Of a stretch of DNA of 64,000 nt, positions 8,135 through 17,133 are shown piece by piece. This DNA is from an uncultured Clostridia bacterium (GTDB lineage Bacteria > Bacillota > Clostridia > Christensenellales > Aristaeellaceae). Every line of letters begins with the position of its first letter. Position 1 is the stretch's first letter. Position numbers and translations under genes: made by a program. Location: assembly GCA_934621505.1 (NCBI GenBank), contig CAKTUU010000002.1, positions 1 to 64,000 of the forward strand. Reading direction: 5' to 3'. The notes beneath the pieces were generated by a model, which was not told the DNA's origin, ran no database searches, and saw only the letters and a program-made list of their open reading frames with translations.

Positions 8135-9685
8135 ATGGAACAAGCAGCGGCAAAGCCGGAGATTTTGCAGGAAGAACTGGCGCTACAGCGTTTTGTGGGG
8201 GATGTGCTCAGCCAGGCTGTGGTGGAGGGGGAGATCGCCCTTCCCGGCGGCCTGCGGGAGGAAACCAACGTATTGCTCAGCGAGGCTATGGCGGTGCTGG
8301 ATCAGAGCCGGGTGGAGGATGGGAGGGTGACTGCGGATGGCAAGGTTACCTTTCATGTGCTGTATACCCAGGGGGACCCCACCCGGGTCAGCGCCCTGGA
8401 AGCCTCGGCGGAATTCAGCCACCCCATGGAGATGGAAGCCGCCCGGGAGGGCATGACCGCCCCGGTCAGTCTGATGGTGGAGCATGTGGAGGCCGCGGCC
8501 CAGGGCGGACGGCTGCACCTGATGGCCATTTTGCGGGCCCAGGCACGGGTACTCACGGACGAGCCCGTATCCGTGGTAACCGGCGTGCGGGGCATGGACG
8601 GCCTGATGCTGAAAACCGAAACCCTGTCCGGCTGCCAGACGGTGGCCCAGGGCCAGCAGGATGTGCTGATTCGGGATGAATGCGACCTGGGAGACGTTTT
8701 GCAGATTACCGATACCCTGTACGCCACGGCTATTGCCACGGTGCAGGACGTGATGGGCGGCGAGGACCGGGTGACCGTTTCCGGCAACATCCAGCTGGAG
8801 GTAACCCACCTGAGCACCATGCCCCAGCGGCCTCTGGTGCTGACCCGGCATACCATTCCCTTTGAGGAAACCCTGTCCCTGCCCGGCGAGGGGGGCGACG
8901 CGCTGTGCGTGTCCGTGCAGGTAAAGGATGTGGCGGTTTTGTCCCAGGAAGGGGCGGAGGAGGGGGCGCGCACCCTGCGGGCGGAGGTGCTGCTGGGAAT
9001 CAGCGCCCATGCCACCCGCCAGAAGGACGTGTGCCTGCTGCTGGACGCCTATACCACCCAGGGCGACGCGCTGACTCTGGAGAAACAAAACGTGAGCCGC
9101 GCCCTGAGCCACAAACAGCTGCATACGGCGGAAAGCGGCAAAATGACGCTGCTGCTGGACGGGCAGCCCCCGGTGCGCACACCGCTCAGGGCCTCCATCA
9201 GGCCGGTGATGACAGACGCTGCCCGCCAAAACGGCAAGCTGACCGTAGAGGGCATGATGGAGGTAACCCTGCTGTACATGACCGACGATACCCCGGTACC
9301 CCAGACCTGGCAGAGCGAGGAGCCCTTCCGCATGAGCTTCGCGGCGGACACGGCGCAGCCGGACAGCCTGACGCTGACCGCGTCCAACGTGGACCCCAGC
9401 GCCATTACCAGCGACCGGGTGGAGGTCAAGTATATTCTGCATCTGGACGATTTTGACGTGCAGCTGGGCCGGGAGCCGCTGGTGACCCGGGTCAGCGCCC
9501 AGCCCGCGGACGCGCCGGAGCCGGGAATCCTGCTGTATTTCAGCCAGCCCGGGGAAAGCCTGTGGGACATCGCCAAGCGGTACCGGGTCAGCTGCGACAG
9601 CCTGCGGGCCATGAATCCTGGGCTCGATGACGATGGGCAGGCCCATCATGTGCTGCTGCGAACCCACGGCGCGGCGCAGGCGTGA
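8135..9685 (+). CDS. sipL: SipL-like spore morphogenetic protein (DUF3794/SPOCS plus LysM)
   Basis: 516 residues. Tandem beta-rich DUF3794/SPOCS modules occupy most of the protein, recognised by repeated stretches such as VQVKDVAVLSQEGAEEG and VEVKYILHLDDFDVQLG. The C-terminal 45 residues form a LysM domain (FSQPGESLWDIAKRYRVS). Length and layout match clostridial SipL, which uses its LysM domain to bind the SpoIVA ATPase and anchor the spore coat on the forespore. No signal peptide is visible, consistent with a mother-cell protein. A good GGAGG precedes the ATG and a terminator follows. Another LysM/DUF3794 paralogue remains possible. Confidence 0.82.
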   Translation: MEQAAAKPEILQEELALQRFVGDVLSQAVVEGEIALPGGLREETNVLLSEAMAVLDQSRVEDGRVTADGKVTFHVLYTQGDPTRVSALEASAEFSHPMEMEAAREGMTAPVSLMVEHVEAAAQGGRLHLMAILRAQARVLTDEPVSVVTGVRGMDGLMLKTETLSGCQTVAQGQQDVLIRDECDLGDVLQITDTLYATAIATVQDVMGGEDRVTVSGNIQLEVTHLSTMPQRPLVLTRHTIPFEETLSLPGEGGDALCVSVQVKDVAVLSQEGAEEGARTLRAEVLLGISAHATRQKDVCLLLDAYTTQGDALTLEKQNVSRALSHKQLHTAESGKMTLLLDGQPPVRTPLRASIRPVMTDAARQNGKLTVEGMMEVTLLYMTDDTPVPQTWQSEEPFRMSFAADTAQPDSLTLTASNVDPSAITSDRVEVKYILHLDDFDVQLGREPLVTRVSAQPADAPEPGILLYFSQPGESLWDIAKRYRVSCDSLRAMNPGLDDDGQAHHVLLRTHGAAQA

Positions 9686-9692
9686 CATATTC

Positions 9693-9729
9693 AGCCGGAA
9701 GGGACGTGTTCCCCTCCGGCTTTTGCTTT
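9693..9729 (+). terminator. Terminator after the sipL-like gene
   Basis: AGCCGGAAGGG pairs with CCCCTCCGGCT, followed by TTTGCTTT, eight bases past the stop. Confidence 0.75.
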
Positions 9730-9752
9730 GCGCGGCGATGGGCCGTGAAGGA

Positions 9753-9781
9753 TTGACAGGCCTGCTCCGGAATGATAGGAT
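9753..9781 (+). promoter_or_regulatory. Promoter of the ABC transporter operon
   Basis: TTGACA, 17-base spacer, TAGGAT. The -10 is embedded in a palindrome (9775-9789). Confidence 0.6.
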
Positions 9782-9789
9782 CATCCTAT
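9775..9789. promoter_or_regulatory. Palindrome overlapping the -10 of the ABC operon
   Basis: ATAGGAT-C-ATCCTAT, perfect 7-base arms. A repressor bound here would block polymerase. No regulator gene is adjacent. Confidence 0.5.
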
Positions 9790-9869
9790 TGGCGCGGCGG
9801 CGTTGAGCGTTCCCCCGGCACCGTTTAAAAGGCCGAGGGGTATCCGCGCCTGCAAGGAGGAAGGACACA

Positions 9870-10754
9870 TTGCTGACCGCCGTAAACGTTACCAAGAATT
9901 ACGGGCTGAAAATCGCCCTGAAGGACGTGAACCTGACCCTGGAAAACGGGCATATTTTCGGCCTGCTGGGCACCAACGGCGCGGGCAAATCCACCCTGCT
10001 CAGAATCCTGAGCGGTATATTAAAGCCGGACGGGGGGAAGGCCCTGCTGGACGGGGTTCCGGTTTATGAAACCTCCTTTGTGAAGGAATCCGTCTGCTAT
10101 CTCAGCGACGATCCCGCCTTTTTGACCAACGCCACCCTGGCGGAAATGGGGCGGATGCAGCGGGCCTATTATCTCACCCACGACCCGCAGAAGCTGCAGG
10201 CCCTGTGCCAGCGTTTTAACCTGCCCATGGACGAGCGGATTTCCGGCTTTTCCAAGGGAACGCAGAAGCGGGCGCAAATCTGCCTGGGGCTGGCCCGCAA
10301 CCCGGACGCGCTGCTGTGCGACGAAACCTTTGACGGGCTGGACCCGGTCATGCGGGAAAACTTCAAAAAGGTCATCCGTCAGGAAACCTGCGACCGGGGA
10401 TTGATTACCGTGCTGGCGGGCCATAACCAACAGGAGATGGAGGATATCTGCGACACGGTGGGCTTTTTGCATCAGGGCAGACTGGTGCGCACCGGCGATC
10501 TGGATACTCTGCTGGAAAATGTGCATAAGGTGCAGCTGGTGCCCGCTCAGGAGGCGACGGAGGAGGATTTCGCCCCGCTGCGTCCCCTGCGTGTGCAGCG
10601 TCAGGGAAGGCTGTGGGTGCTGACCCTGCGGGGCGGCCGCCAGCAGACCCGGCAGGCGCTTGCGCCCTTTGCGCCGGTTTTTGAGGAGTTTCTGCCCCTG
10701 TCGCTGGAGGAGGTTTTTATTCTGGAAATGGAGGAGCATGGCTATGGGCAGTAA
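9870..10754 (+). CDS. ABC transporter ATP-binding protein
   Basis: 294 residues. Walker A GTNGAGKST is near residue 40, a degenerate signature FSKGTQKRAQ near 128, Walker B ALLCDETFDGLDP near 155, and the H-loop in LAGHNQQEMEDICD. The degenerate signature and the divergent C-terminal 80 residues fit YtrB/BcrA-type exporters or drug-resistance ABC systems. The start is TTG with GGAGG nine bases upstream. It overlaps the permease gene by 17 bases, so the two are translationally coupled. The substrate is not evident. Confidence 0.9.
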   Translation: MLTAVNVTKNYGLKIALKDVNLTLENGHIFGLLGTNGAGKSTLLRILSGILKPDGGKALLDGVPVYETSFVKESVCYLSDDPAFLTNATLAEMGRMQRAYYLTHDPQKLQALCQRFNLPMDERISGFSKGTQKRAQICLGLARNPDALLCDETFDGLDPVMRENFKKVIRQETCDRGLITVLAGHNQQEMEDICDTVGFLHQGRLVRTGDLDTLLENVHKVQLVPAQEATEEDFAPLRPLRVQRQGRLWVLTLRGGRQQTRQALAPFAPVFEEFLPLSLEEVFILEMEEHGYGQ

Positions 10755-12882
10755 GTACCTGCATCCCACCCGCTTTTTGATGCACAGGTTCGCTTACCTG
10801 GCGGTGGTTGTGTTTCTGGCCGCCTTCTTCGCGCTGCCCTACGGCTGCATGTCCTACCCGATTGACTGCCCGGCCCCCGGCGACACCAGTCCCGACGCCC
10901 TGCGGCAGTTGTACAATGTTCGCGCCAGCGTAAATGAAGATTCCTTTTTTCTGACCCTGACCGCGGAGCCTTTAGCCGTCTTTTACGCGGGACTGGGGTT
11001 TTTGTGCGCCGCGCTGCTGTTTCGCCATCTGTTCAGCCGCAGGCAAAACATGCTGGTGGCGGCTCTGCCGGATACCCGGATAAAGGATTTTGCCCGGCGG
11101 TCGGTCTGCTACCTGCTGTATGGCCTTGCGCCTGTGGCCCTGTCGCTGGCGGCCTGGGCAGGGGCCATGGCCATGAATGGGCTGCTGTCCTATGTGGACT
11201 GGCCCCGCGCCCTTATCCGGTTTGCCGCCGTGCTGCTGACGAACTTGTATGGCTTTGCCGTGGGCGCGCTGGCCTGCGCCATGGCGGGCACAGTGTGGAC
11301 GGCACTGCTGATGGGCGGCCTGCTGGCCGCCTGCGTGGAGGCCACCCAGTACCTGTGGCAGCAGCTGGCCTGCCGCTACCTGCAAACCATGCTGAATACC
11401 AACGACTGGCTGAAAACCTACTCTCCCGCCGTGACCCTGTATAAAGGACTGGTCAGCCCGGAAACCTTCCGCTGGCTGCCGGGAGCCGCCGCGGCGGCGC
11501 TGTTTCTGGCGGCGGCGCTGGGGCTGTACCGGACCCGCCCGGTGGAGGCGGCGGGCCGCCCGTTGGCTTTTCGCTGGCTGCATGACGCGGCGGGCGCCGT
11601 CATGGCTTTGGCGGGTGGCAGCCTGACGGGAACGCTGAGCCTGTATACCTTTCCGGACAGCGAATGGGCCCTGCTGCTGGGCATGGCCCTGGGGGCCGCC
11701 GCCATCTGGTGGGCCAGCCAGGCGCTGTTTCTGCTGGGGGTAAAGGGCAGCTGCCGCCGCTGGTACATCGGCGCCGCCACCGTGGCCGTGCTGCTGGCGG
11801 GCCTTGGAGCTTTGCACTTTGACCTGATGGGCTATGACGGCTATCTGCCCGGGCGCGGGCAGGTAACCGCCATTACCTATTGCGGTACAGGCGATGGCAA
11901 TGACATAGAGATTACCCTGAAGGATGATCGGGCGCTGGACGCGGCCTACGCCTGGGCCGCCCTGATGCGGGACGAGGTAACGGCCATGCCCGCGGGCCTG
12001 ATGCGCGAGGGGCGCTGGCTGTCGGAAAGCATGCTCACCGTCACCTGCCAGCTGGACGGCAAGACCGTCCGCCGCCGTTACCCCAACGATACCATCCGCA
12101 CCCAGGCCCAGCCCTATATCAAAGCCGTTGTGGAAAGCGACGACTACCGCCTGTCCTACATGCGGGGCCTGATGATGGACCAGCCCGGGCGTATAGAGGC
12201 GATCACCCTGTATGACCAGTGCCCCAACTACGGGGTGGACAAGATGGAATACTTTCGCCGGTTTGGCCTGCTGAATTATCAAACCGCGACGGCCGGGGAT
12301 GGGCGGCAGATGCAGGTGTGGCTGGAAGCCCTGCGGGCCGACCTGTGCAGCCGCACTCTGGAGGATATGCAGAAAACGCCCATTCTGCGCATGGCTGTTA
12401 CCGGCCGCTATGAGGAAAACGACCGCTATTTCTATCAAACCGTCAATATTTACGATACGGACCGGCATCTGCTGTCCGCCGTGGCCGGTGATAAGGGGGA
12501 TGATCTGCGGGAGTATCTGACGGGCGGCTTTGTCAATACGGACAAGGCGGTGGTCGTCCGGCAAACCTATGACCGCACCGTCGCCCAGATGGAAACAGAC
12601 GGGCAGGACTACGTCGTGATACAGCCGGCCGGCAGCGAAATCGCCACCCCGGAGCAGGCGGCCCAATGGGTGCGCGGCGCTTTGAGCCAGGAAGCGGCCT
12701 GGGCCTATTATATGCCCAACCGCAGACAGACCTGCCGCAGCCTGCTGTTTGTCTACGACCGGCAGGAGCTGGATTTGCGCGCCCAGTCCGGGCAGGAAAC
12801 CCCGGAGGACTGGACCACGCTGCCCCAGCGGCAGGCCGACGGCATTTATCCCGACGCTGTTTATTACGCCGGGGAGGATTAA
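10738..12882 (+). CDS. ABC transporter permease with large C-terminal extracytoplasmic domain
   Basis: About 714 residues. The N-terminal 360 or so residues hold around eight hydrophobic helices, including LAVVVFLAAFFALPYG and an Ala/Leu-rich membrane core. The C-terminal 350 residues are soluble and without a recognised fold. GGAG before the ATG at 10738 decides the start; an ATG two codons later is possible. With the overlapping ATPase it forms a two-gene ABC system of the ABC-2/YtrC-like kind. The large soluble domain is unusual and may sense or bind a ligand outside the membrane. Confidence 0.75.
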   Translation: MAMGSKYLHPTRFLMHRFAYLAVVVFLAAFFALPYGCMSYPIDCPAPGDTSPDALRQLYNVRASVNEDSFFLTLTAEPLAVFYAGLGFLCAALLFRHLFSRRQNMLVAALPDTRIKDFARRSVCYLLYGLAPVALSLAAWAGAMAMNGLLSYVDWPRALIRFAAVLLTNLYGFAVGALACAMAGTVWTALLMGGLLAACVEATQYLWQQLACRYLQTMLNTNDWLKTYSPAVTLYKGLVSPETFRWLPGAAAAALFLAAALGLYRTRPVEAAGRPLAFRWLHDAAGAVMALAGGSLTGTLSLYTFPDSEWALLLGMALGAAAIWWASQALFLLGVKGSCRRWYIGAATVAVLLAGLGALHFDLMGYDGYLPGRGQVTAITYCGTGDGNDIEITLKDDRALDAAYAWAALMRDEVTAMPAGLMREGRWLSESMLTVTCQLDGKTVRRRYPNDTIRTQAQPYIKAVVESDDYRLSYMRGLMMDQPGRIEAITLYDQCPNYGVDKMEYFRRFGLLNYQTATAGDGRQMQVWLEALRADLCSRTLEDMQKTPILRMAVTGRYEENDRYFYQTVNIYDTDRHLLSAVAGDKGDDLREYLTGGFVNTDKAVVVRQTYDRTVAQMETDGQDYVVIQPAGSEIATPEQAAQWVRGALSQEAAWAYYMPNRRQTCRSLLFVYDRQELDLRAQSGQETPEDWTTLPQRQADGIYPDAVYYAGED

Positions 12883-12883
12883 C

Positions 12884-12916
12884 GGGAAAGCCGAATTCTG
12901 GCTTTCCCCCTTTTTT
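12884..12916 (+). terminator. Terminator after the ABC operon
   Basis: Perfect 9-bp stem GGGAAAGCC / GGCTTTCCC followed by a T-run, immediately after the permease stop. Confidence 0.85.
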
Positions 12917-12921
12917 CATGG

Positions 12922-12927
12922 TATAAT
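12922..12927 (+). promoter_or_regulatory. Extended -10 promoter of ispG
   Basis: TATAAT preceded by TGG, 35 bases before the ispG start. No good -35 is visible, as usual for extended -10 promoters. Confidence 0.5.
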
Positions 12928-12961
12928 ACCAGACGAACATTTCACAAGGAGGCTTGTCCTT

Positions 12962-14062
12962 ATGCGCAAATCCCGCGCCTTTTCCATTGGGGACGTGCCC
13001 ATCGGCGGCGGCGCGCCGGTGACCGTGCAGAGCATGACCAATACCGATACCCGCGACAGCGCCGCCACCATCGCCCAGATTAAGGCGTTGGCTCAGGCGG
13101 GGTGCGATATTGTACGCCTGTCCGTATACGACGAAAAATGTGTGCAGGCCCTGCCCGCCATTATCAGCGCGTCCCCTGTGCCGCTGGTGGCGGATATTCA
13201 TTTCCGGGCCGATCTGGCGGTGGCCGCCATGGAGCAGGGCATCGCCAAGGTGCGCATCAACCCGGGCAATATCGGCTCCACGGCGGAGGTGCGCCGGGTG
13301 GCGGACTGCGCCAGAGCGCACCATGTGCCCATTCGCATCGGCGTAAACTCCGGCAGCATTGAAAAGGACATTCTGCGCCGGGAGGGCGGCGTAACCCCCC
13401 GGGGCATGGTGGACAGCGCCCTGGGCCATGCCCGGCTGCTGGAACAGGCGGGCTTTCACGACATTGTGCTGTCCCTGAAGGCCAGCGACGTGCCCCTGAC
13501 CGTGGCCGCCTATGAGCTGGCCGCCAGGGAAACGGATTATCCCCTGCATGTGGGCGTAACCGAGGCGGGCCTGCCCGGCGCGGGCAATATCAAAAGCGCC
13601 ATTGGCATTGGCGCGCTGCTGCTGCAGGGCATTGGCGACACCGTGCGCGTGTCCCTGACCGGCAGCCCCATTCCCGAGGCCCAGGCGGCCATTGATATTC
13701 TGCGGGCGGTGGGCCTGCGCAAGGGCTATGTTAACGTGGTGGCCTGCCCTACCTGCGGACGCACCGGCATTGACGTGGCCGCCATTGCCGCCCGGGTGGA
13801 AAAGGAACTGGCGGATATTCGCGTGCCCCTGACCGTGGCGGTGATGGGCTGCGTGGTCAACGGCCCCGGCGAGGCCCGGGAGGCGGACATCGGTCTGGCA
13901 GGCGGCGGGCTCAGCGCGGCGGGCGGCGCCCAGGGCGGTCAGGGCAGCAGTTATGCCGTAGGCGCTATTTTTGAAAAGGGAAAGGCGCCGGAACGGGTGG
14001 AGGGCGATTTGGCCGCCATCCTGATTGAGCGGGCCCGGGCCATTGCAAAGGCTCGTGGATAA
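12962..14062 (+). CDS. ispG: 4-hydroxy-3-methylbut-2-enyl diphosphate synthase IspG
   Basis: 366 residues. Converts methylerythritol cyclodiphosphate to HMBPP in the non-mevalonate isoprenoid pathway, using a [4Fe-4S] cluster. VQSMTNTDTRD near the N-terminus is the family hallmark. Cluster cysteines are C262 and C265 (ACPTCGRTGID) and C297 (MGCVVNGPGEA). AAGGAGG precedes the ATG at 12962; the longer open frame upstream runs back into the ABC permease and is not used. It is a single-gene unit between two terminators, with an extended -10 promoter. Confidence 0.97.
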   Translation: MRKSRAFSIGDVPIGGGAPVTVQSMTNTDTRDSAATIAQIKALAQAGCDIVRLSVYDEKCVQALPAIISASPVPLVADIHFRADLAVAAMEQGIAKVRINPGNIGSTAEVRRVADCARAHHVPIRIGVNSGSIEKDILRREGGVTPRGMVDSALGHARLLEQAGFHDIVLSLKASDVPLTVAAYELAARETDYPLHVGVTEAGLPGAGNIKSAIGIGALLLQGIGDTVRVSLTGSPIPEAQAAIDILRAVGLRKGYVNVVACPTCGRTGIDVAAIAARVEKELADIRVPLTVAVMGCVVNGPGEAREADIGLAGGGLSAAGGAQGGQGSSYAVGAIFEKGKAPERVEGDLAAILIERARAIAKARG

Positions 14063-14070
14063 AGACGCTG

Positions 14071-14106
14071 CAGCCCGGCTTTCGCATCGGCCGGGCTGTT
14101 TTTCTT
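14071..14106 (+). terminator. Terminator after ispG
   Basis: CAGCCCGG pairs with CCGGGCTG around a 12-base loop, then a T-run. Confidence 0.85.
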
Positions 14107-14112
14107 TCCCGC

Positions 14113-14141
14113 TTGAAGTGGCGGGCCTTCCGTGCTATTAT
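14113..14141 (+). promoter_or_regulatory. Promoter of the mrnC-thyX-rlmB-yacP-sigH operon
   Basis: TTGAAG, 17-base spacer, TATTAT, about 35 bases before mrnC. No other clear promoter was noticed before the five closely packed genes. Confidence 0.55.
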
Positions 14142-14178
14142 AACATTGGCGAAACATCTGTGAAAGGCGGAACCAAGC

Positions 14179-14595
14179 ATGGCCATCCTTCCCAAGCCGC
14201 TTGCCCCGGAGCAGGCCCGGATGAAAAACCCGCTGTCCCTGGCCTTTGTGGGGGACACCGTGTGGGACCTGCTGGTACGGCAGCGGCTGCTGCTGAGCCA
14301 GGCGCATGTAAACGCGCTGCACAGGCAGGCGGTGGCCCGGGTAAACGCCGGGGCCCAGGCGCAGGCGGCGGCGCTGGTGGAGCCTTGCCTGACCCCAGAG
14401 GAAAGCGACGTGTTTCGCCGGGGGCAAAACGCTCACGCCCGGCACAACGCGCCCAAAAATCAGGACCCTGTGGCCTACAGCCGCGCGACCGGGTTGGAGG
14501 CCCTGCTGGGCTACCTGTACCTGACCGGGCAGGAGGAGCGGATTTTGCAGCTGTTTGAAATGACCATTCCGAAAGGGGGAAGCCCGAATGCCTAG
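14179..14595 (+). CDS. mrnC: Mini-ribonuclease III MrnC
   Basis: 138 residues, the RNase III catalytic domain without a dsRNA-binding domain. NPLSLAFVGDTVWDLLVR carries the acidic active-site segment, and EALLGYLYLTGQEERI the second. In Bacillus it matures 23S rRNA together with L3. The gene normally follows cysS and precedes rlmB; here cysS is absent and ispG is upstream. An AAAGGCGG-like site precedes the ATG. It overlaps thyX by 8 bases. Confidence 0.93.
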   Translation: MAILPKPLAPEQARMKNPLSLAFVGDTVWDLLVRQRLLLSQAHVNALHRQAVARVNAGAQAQAAALVEPCLTPEESDVFRRGQNAHARHNAPKNQDPVAYSRATGLEALLGYLYLTGQEERILQLFEMTIPKGGSPNA

Positions 14596-15328
14596 GCGGG
14601 AACAGCGGGTAACGCTGGTGCGCCATACCGCGGACCCGGAGGCCCTGACCGCGCTGGGGGCCCGGCTGTGCTACGCGGGGGGCGATGTGGACGATTTGCT
14701 CCGGCTGGTCAGCGAAAAGGAGCAGCGCGGCTTTGTGGAAAAAATCATGGCCATGGGTCATGAAAGCGTGATGGAGCATGTCAGCTTTACCTTTTTGGCC
14801 GAGGGCGTCAGCCGGGTGCTGCTGGCCCAGCTGACCCGGCACCGCATTGCCAGCTTCAGCGTGCAAAGCCAGCGCTATGTCAGCTACGCGGGCGGCTTTG
14901 GCTATATTGTGCCGCCTGCCGTCACTCGTCTGGGCCAGGAGGCCGTGGCCGAGTACGAGGACCAGATGGCGCAGATGCAAGCCTGGTACGAAGCCTGGCA
15001 GAAGCGCCTGGGCGACGCGGGGGAAAGCAGCAACGAGGACGCGCGCTTTGTGCTGCCCAACGCCTGCGAAACCCGCATCCTGTTTACCATGAACGCCCGG
15101 GAACTGCGGCATTTCTTCAGCCTGCGCATGTGCAACCGCGCCCAGTGGGAAATTCGCCGGATGGCGCAAAGCATGTTTGAGCAGTGCTGTAAGGCGGCCC
15201 CGGCCATGTTCCGGGACGCCGGCCCGGGCTGCCTGCGGGGCGCTTGCCCGGAGGGGGCCAAGTCCTGCGGACAGGCTCGGCAGATTCGCGAAAAGCGGGA
15301 CGCTTTTTTACAGTCGGAAGGAATTTGA
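14588..15328 (+). CDS. thyX: FAD-dependent thymidylate synthase ThyX
   Basis: 246 residues. The ThyX signature RHRIASFSVQS (RHR-x7-S) is at about 84-94, and NARELRHFFSLRMCNRAQWEIR is the C-terminal substrate- and FAD-binding block. Methylates dUMP using methylene-tetrahydrofolate and NADPH. The last 35 residues hold four cysteines (C-x3-C, C-x3-C type spacing nearby) that may bind metal. It sits between mrnC and rlmB, overlapping mrnC by 8 bases, a placement seen in several Clostridia. Confidence 0.96.
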   Translation: MPRREQRVTLVRHTADPEALTALGARLCYAGGDVDDLLRLVSEKEQRGFVEKIMAMGHESVMEHVSFTFLAEGVSRVLLAQLTRHRIASFSVQSQRYVSYAGGFGYIVPPAVTRLGQEAVAEYEDQMAQMQAWYEAWQKRLGDAGESSNEDARFVLPNACETRILFTMNARELRHFFSLRMCNRAQWEIRRMAQSMFEQCCKAAPAMFRDAGPGCLRGACPEGAKSCGQARQIREKRDAFLQSEGI

Positions 15329-15357
15329 CTGAACGTATAGAAGGAAGGAAGATTCAC

Positions 15358-16605
15358 ATGGCGTTTTATAAGGATTTTGAAAACAAAACCCGTCAGGAAA
15401 AGCGGGCTCAGGCTTTTGCCCGGGGCGGCTTTGACGATGAGGGCAGCCATTACCGCGGCCAAAAGGACAACAAGCGCCCGGCGGGCCGGGGCGGCAGGTA
15501 CGCGTCTGCCAGCGGCGGCGGGTATCAGGGAAAGCGCCCCTATGGGGACAAGCCCTATGGAGAGAAGCCCGCCTATGGCGGCAAATCCGGGTATCAGGGC
15601 AAACGCCCCTACGGCGACAAGCCCCGCTACGACGGCGGCAAGCCGAAGCCCCGCTATGACGACCGCAAGGGCGGCCGTGATTATGAGGAAAAACGTCCCT
15701 ATGTGCAGCGCCCCAACCGGGATGTGCGCAGCCATGATTTTGGCCCCGGCAGCCGCGGCCCCCAAAACCGTTCCGGCTTTGACGCGCCTGCGCGCAAGGC
15801 GGACCGCGGCTACGAGAGCTTCCGTTACCAGGCTCCCGCCCCTGCCATCGCCCCCAAGCCCGTATTCGAGGAGGAAAGCGTTCCCGCTGAAAACCTGCTG
15901 GCGGGCCGCAACCCCATCCGAGAGGCCCTCAAGAGCGGCCGGGATATTGAAAAGCTGCTGGTGGCCCGGGGCGAATTGAGCGGCTCCGCCCGTGAAATTG
16001 TGCAAATGGCCAGGGAACAGCACATTCCCGTGCAGGAGGTGGACCGCGCCCGGCTGGACGCCATTACCCGCAGCCATCAGGGTATGCTGGCGTTCGCGTC
16101 CGCTTATCAGTACTCCACGGTGGAGGACATGCTGGCCAAAGCGGAGGAAAAGGGCGAAGCGCCCTTCCTGATTTTGCTGGACGGCATTACCGATCCCCAC
16201 AACCTGGGGGCCATCATCCGCAGCGCGGAATGCGCTGGCGCTCACGGCGTGATTGTGCAGGAGCGCCGGGCCGTTGGTCTGACCCCCGCCGCCGTCAAGG
16301 CCAGCGCGGGTGCGGTGGAGTATCTGCCTGTGGCCCGGGTAACCAACCTGACCGCTGCCATTGCCAAATTGCAGGCGCGAAACATCTGGGCCTACGCCGC
16401 TGATATGGACGGTGAGGACTATGCGGATGTGGACTTTTCCGGCGGTGTGGCGCTGGTCATCGGCGCGGAGGGCGAAGGCGTGGGCCGCCGGGTGCTGGAG
16501 GCCTGCGACAAAACCGTGTCCCTGCCCATTCGCGGCCATGTGGACAGCCTGAACGCCAGCGTTGCGGCGGGCATTCTGATGTACGCCGTCATGCGCTCCC
16601 GTTAA
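15358..16605 (+). CDS. rlmB: 23S rRNA 2'-O-methyltransferase RlmB with long disordered N-terminus
   Basis: 415 residues. The C-terminal 245 residues are a complete TrmH/SpoU methyltransferase: NPIREALKSGRDIEKLLV substrate-binding start, LDGITDPHNLGAIIRSAECAG, LVIGAEGEGVGRRV and DSLNASVAAGILMYA (knotted SAM site). The first 165 residues are Gly/Tyr/Arg/Lys-rich and repetitive, with GYQGKRPYGDKP occurring twice, and look disordered and RNA-binding. AAGGAAGGA precedes the ATG at 15358. Operon position between thyX and yacP supports RlmB. The extension is unusual for the family, whose members are normally about 250 residues. Confidence 0.9.
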   Translation: MAFYKDFENKTRQEKRAQAFARGGFDDEGSHYRGQKDNKRPAGRGGRYASASGGGYQGKRPYGDKPYGEKPAYGGKSGYQGKRPYGDKPRYDGGKPKPRYDDRKGGRDYEEKRPYVQRPNRDVRSHDFGPGSRGPQNRSGFDAPARKADRGYESFRYQAPAPAIAPKPVFEEESVPAENLLAGRNPIREALKSGRDIEKLLVARGELSGSAREIVQMAREQHIPVQEVDRARLDAITRSHQGMLAFASAYQYSTVEDMLAKAEEKGEAPFLILLDGITDPHNLGAIIRSAECAGAHGVIVQERRAVGLTPAAVKASAGAVEYLPVARVTNLTAAIAKLQARNIWAYAADMDGEDYADVDFSGGVALVIGAEGEGVGRRVLEACDKTVSLPIRGHVDSLNASVAAGILMYAVMRSR

Positions 16606-16608
16606 GCC

Positions 16609-17118
16609 ATGAAGCCCCTATTGTATGTGGACGGCTACAACATCATCGGCGCATGGCCCGAGGCCAACCGGGAAAACTGGCCTTTGGATGAATGCCGTGA
16701 CCGGCTGATACACCTGCTTCAGGACTACGCGGGCTACACGGGTCAGGAGATATGGCTGATCTTTGACGGCTACAAGGCGGACCGGCCCCTGCGCAGCGTG
16801 GAGGAGAGGGAGGCGCTGACCGTTGTATACACCCGCCACGGTGAAACCGCCGACCATTACATTGAACGCATGTGCCAGCTGCTGCCCCGCTACCGCGAGG
16901 CGCGGGTAGCCACCAGCGACGGCATTGAGCAGACCCTGATTTTGGGCCGGGGCGCTACCCGGCTGAGCGCCCGGGAATTATGGCGCGAAATGAACCAGGT
17001 TCGTGCCGCCGGGCGGGACAGGCATCAGGCCCCGGCGGCGGAAAGCCGCAGCACCCTGTCCGCCGCCCTGACCCGGGAGCAGTACGCTGTGCTGGACCAG
17101 TTACGACGTCAAAAATAA
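16609..17118 (+). CDS. yacP: YacP/Rae1-like NYN-domain endoribonuclease
   Basis: 169 residues. The NYN/PIN-like fold starts with LLYVDGYNIIGAWP and includes WLIFDGYKADRPL and VATSDGIEQTLILGRGATRLSARE, with the conserved acidic residues. B. subtilis Rae1 (YacP) cleaves certain mRNAs in the ribosomal A site. It begins three bases after the rlmB stop and lies directly before sigH, the same order as in Bacillus, which supports orthology. Confidence 0.92.
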   Translation: MKPLLYVDGYNIIGAWPEANRENWPLDECRDRLIHLLQDYAGYTGQEIWLIFDGYKADRPLRSVEEREALTVVYTRHGETADHYIERMCQLLPRYREARVATSDGIEQTLILGRGATRLSARELWREMNQVRAAGRDRHQAPAAESRSTLSAALTREQYAVLDQLRRQK

Positions 17119-17133
17119 AGGGAGGTGAGCCCC

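Noticed and set aside
8183..9895. 570-codon open frame antisense to the sipL-like gene
   Set aside because: It is a shadow of the coding strand. Composition is Gly/His/Gln-rich, as expected from antisense of GC-rich genes, and it crosses a terminator.
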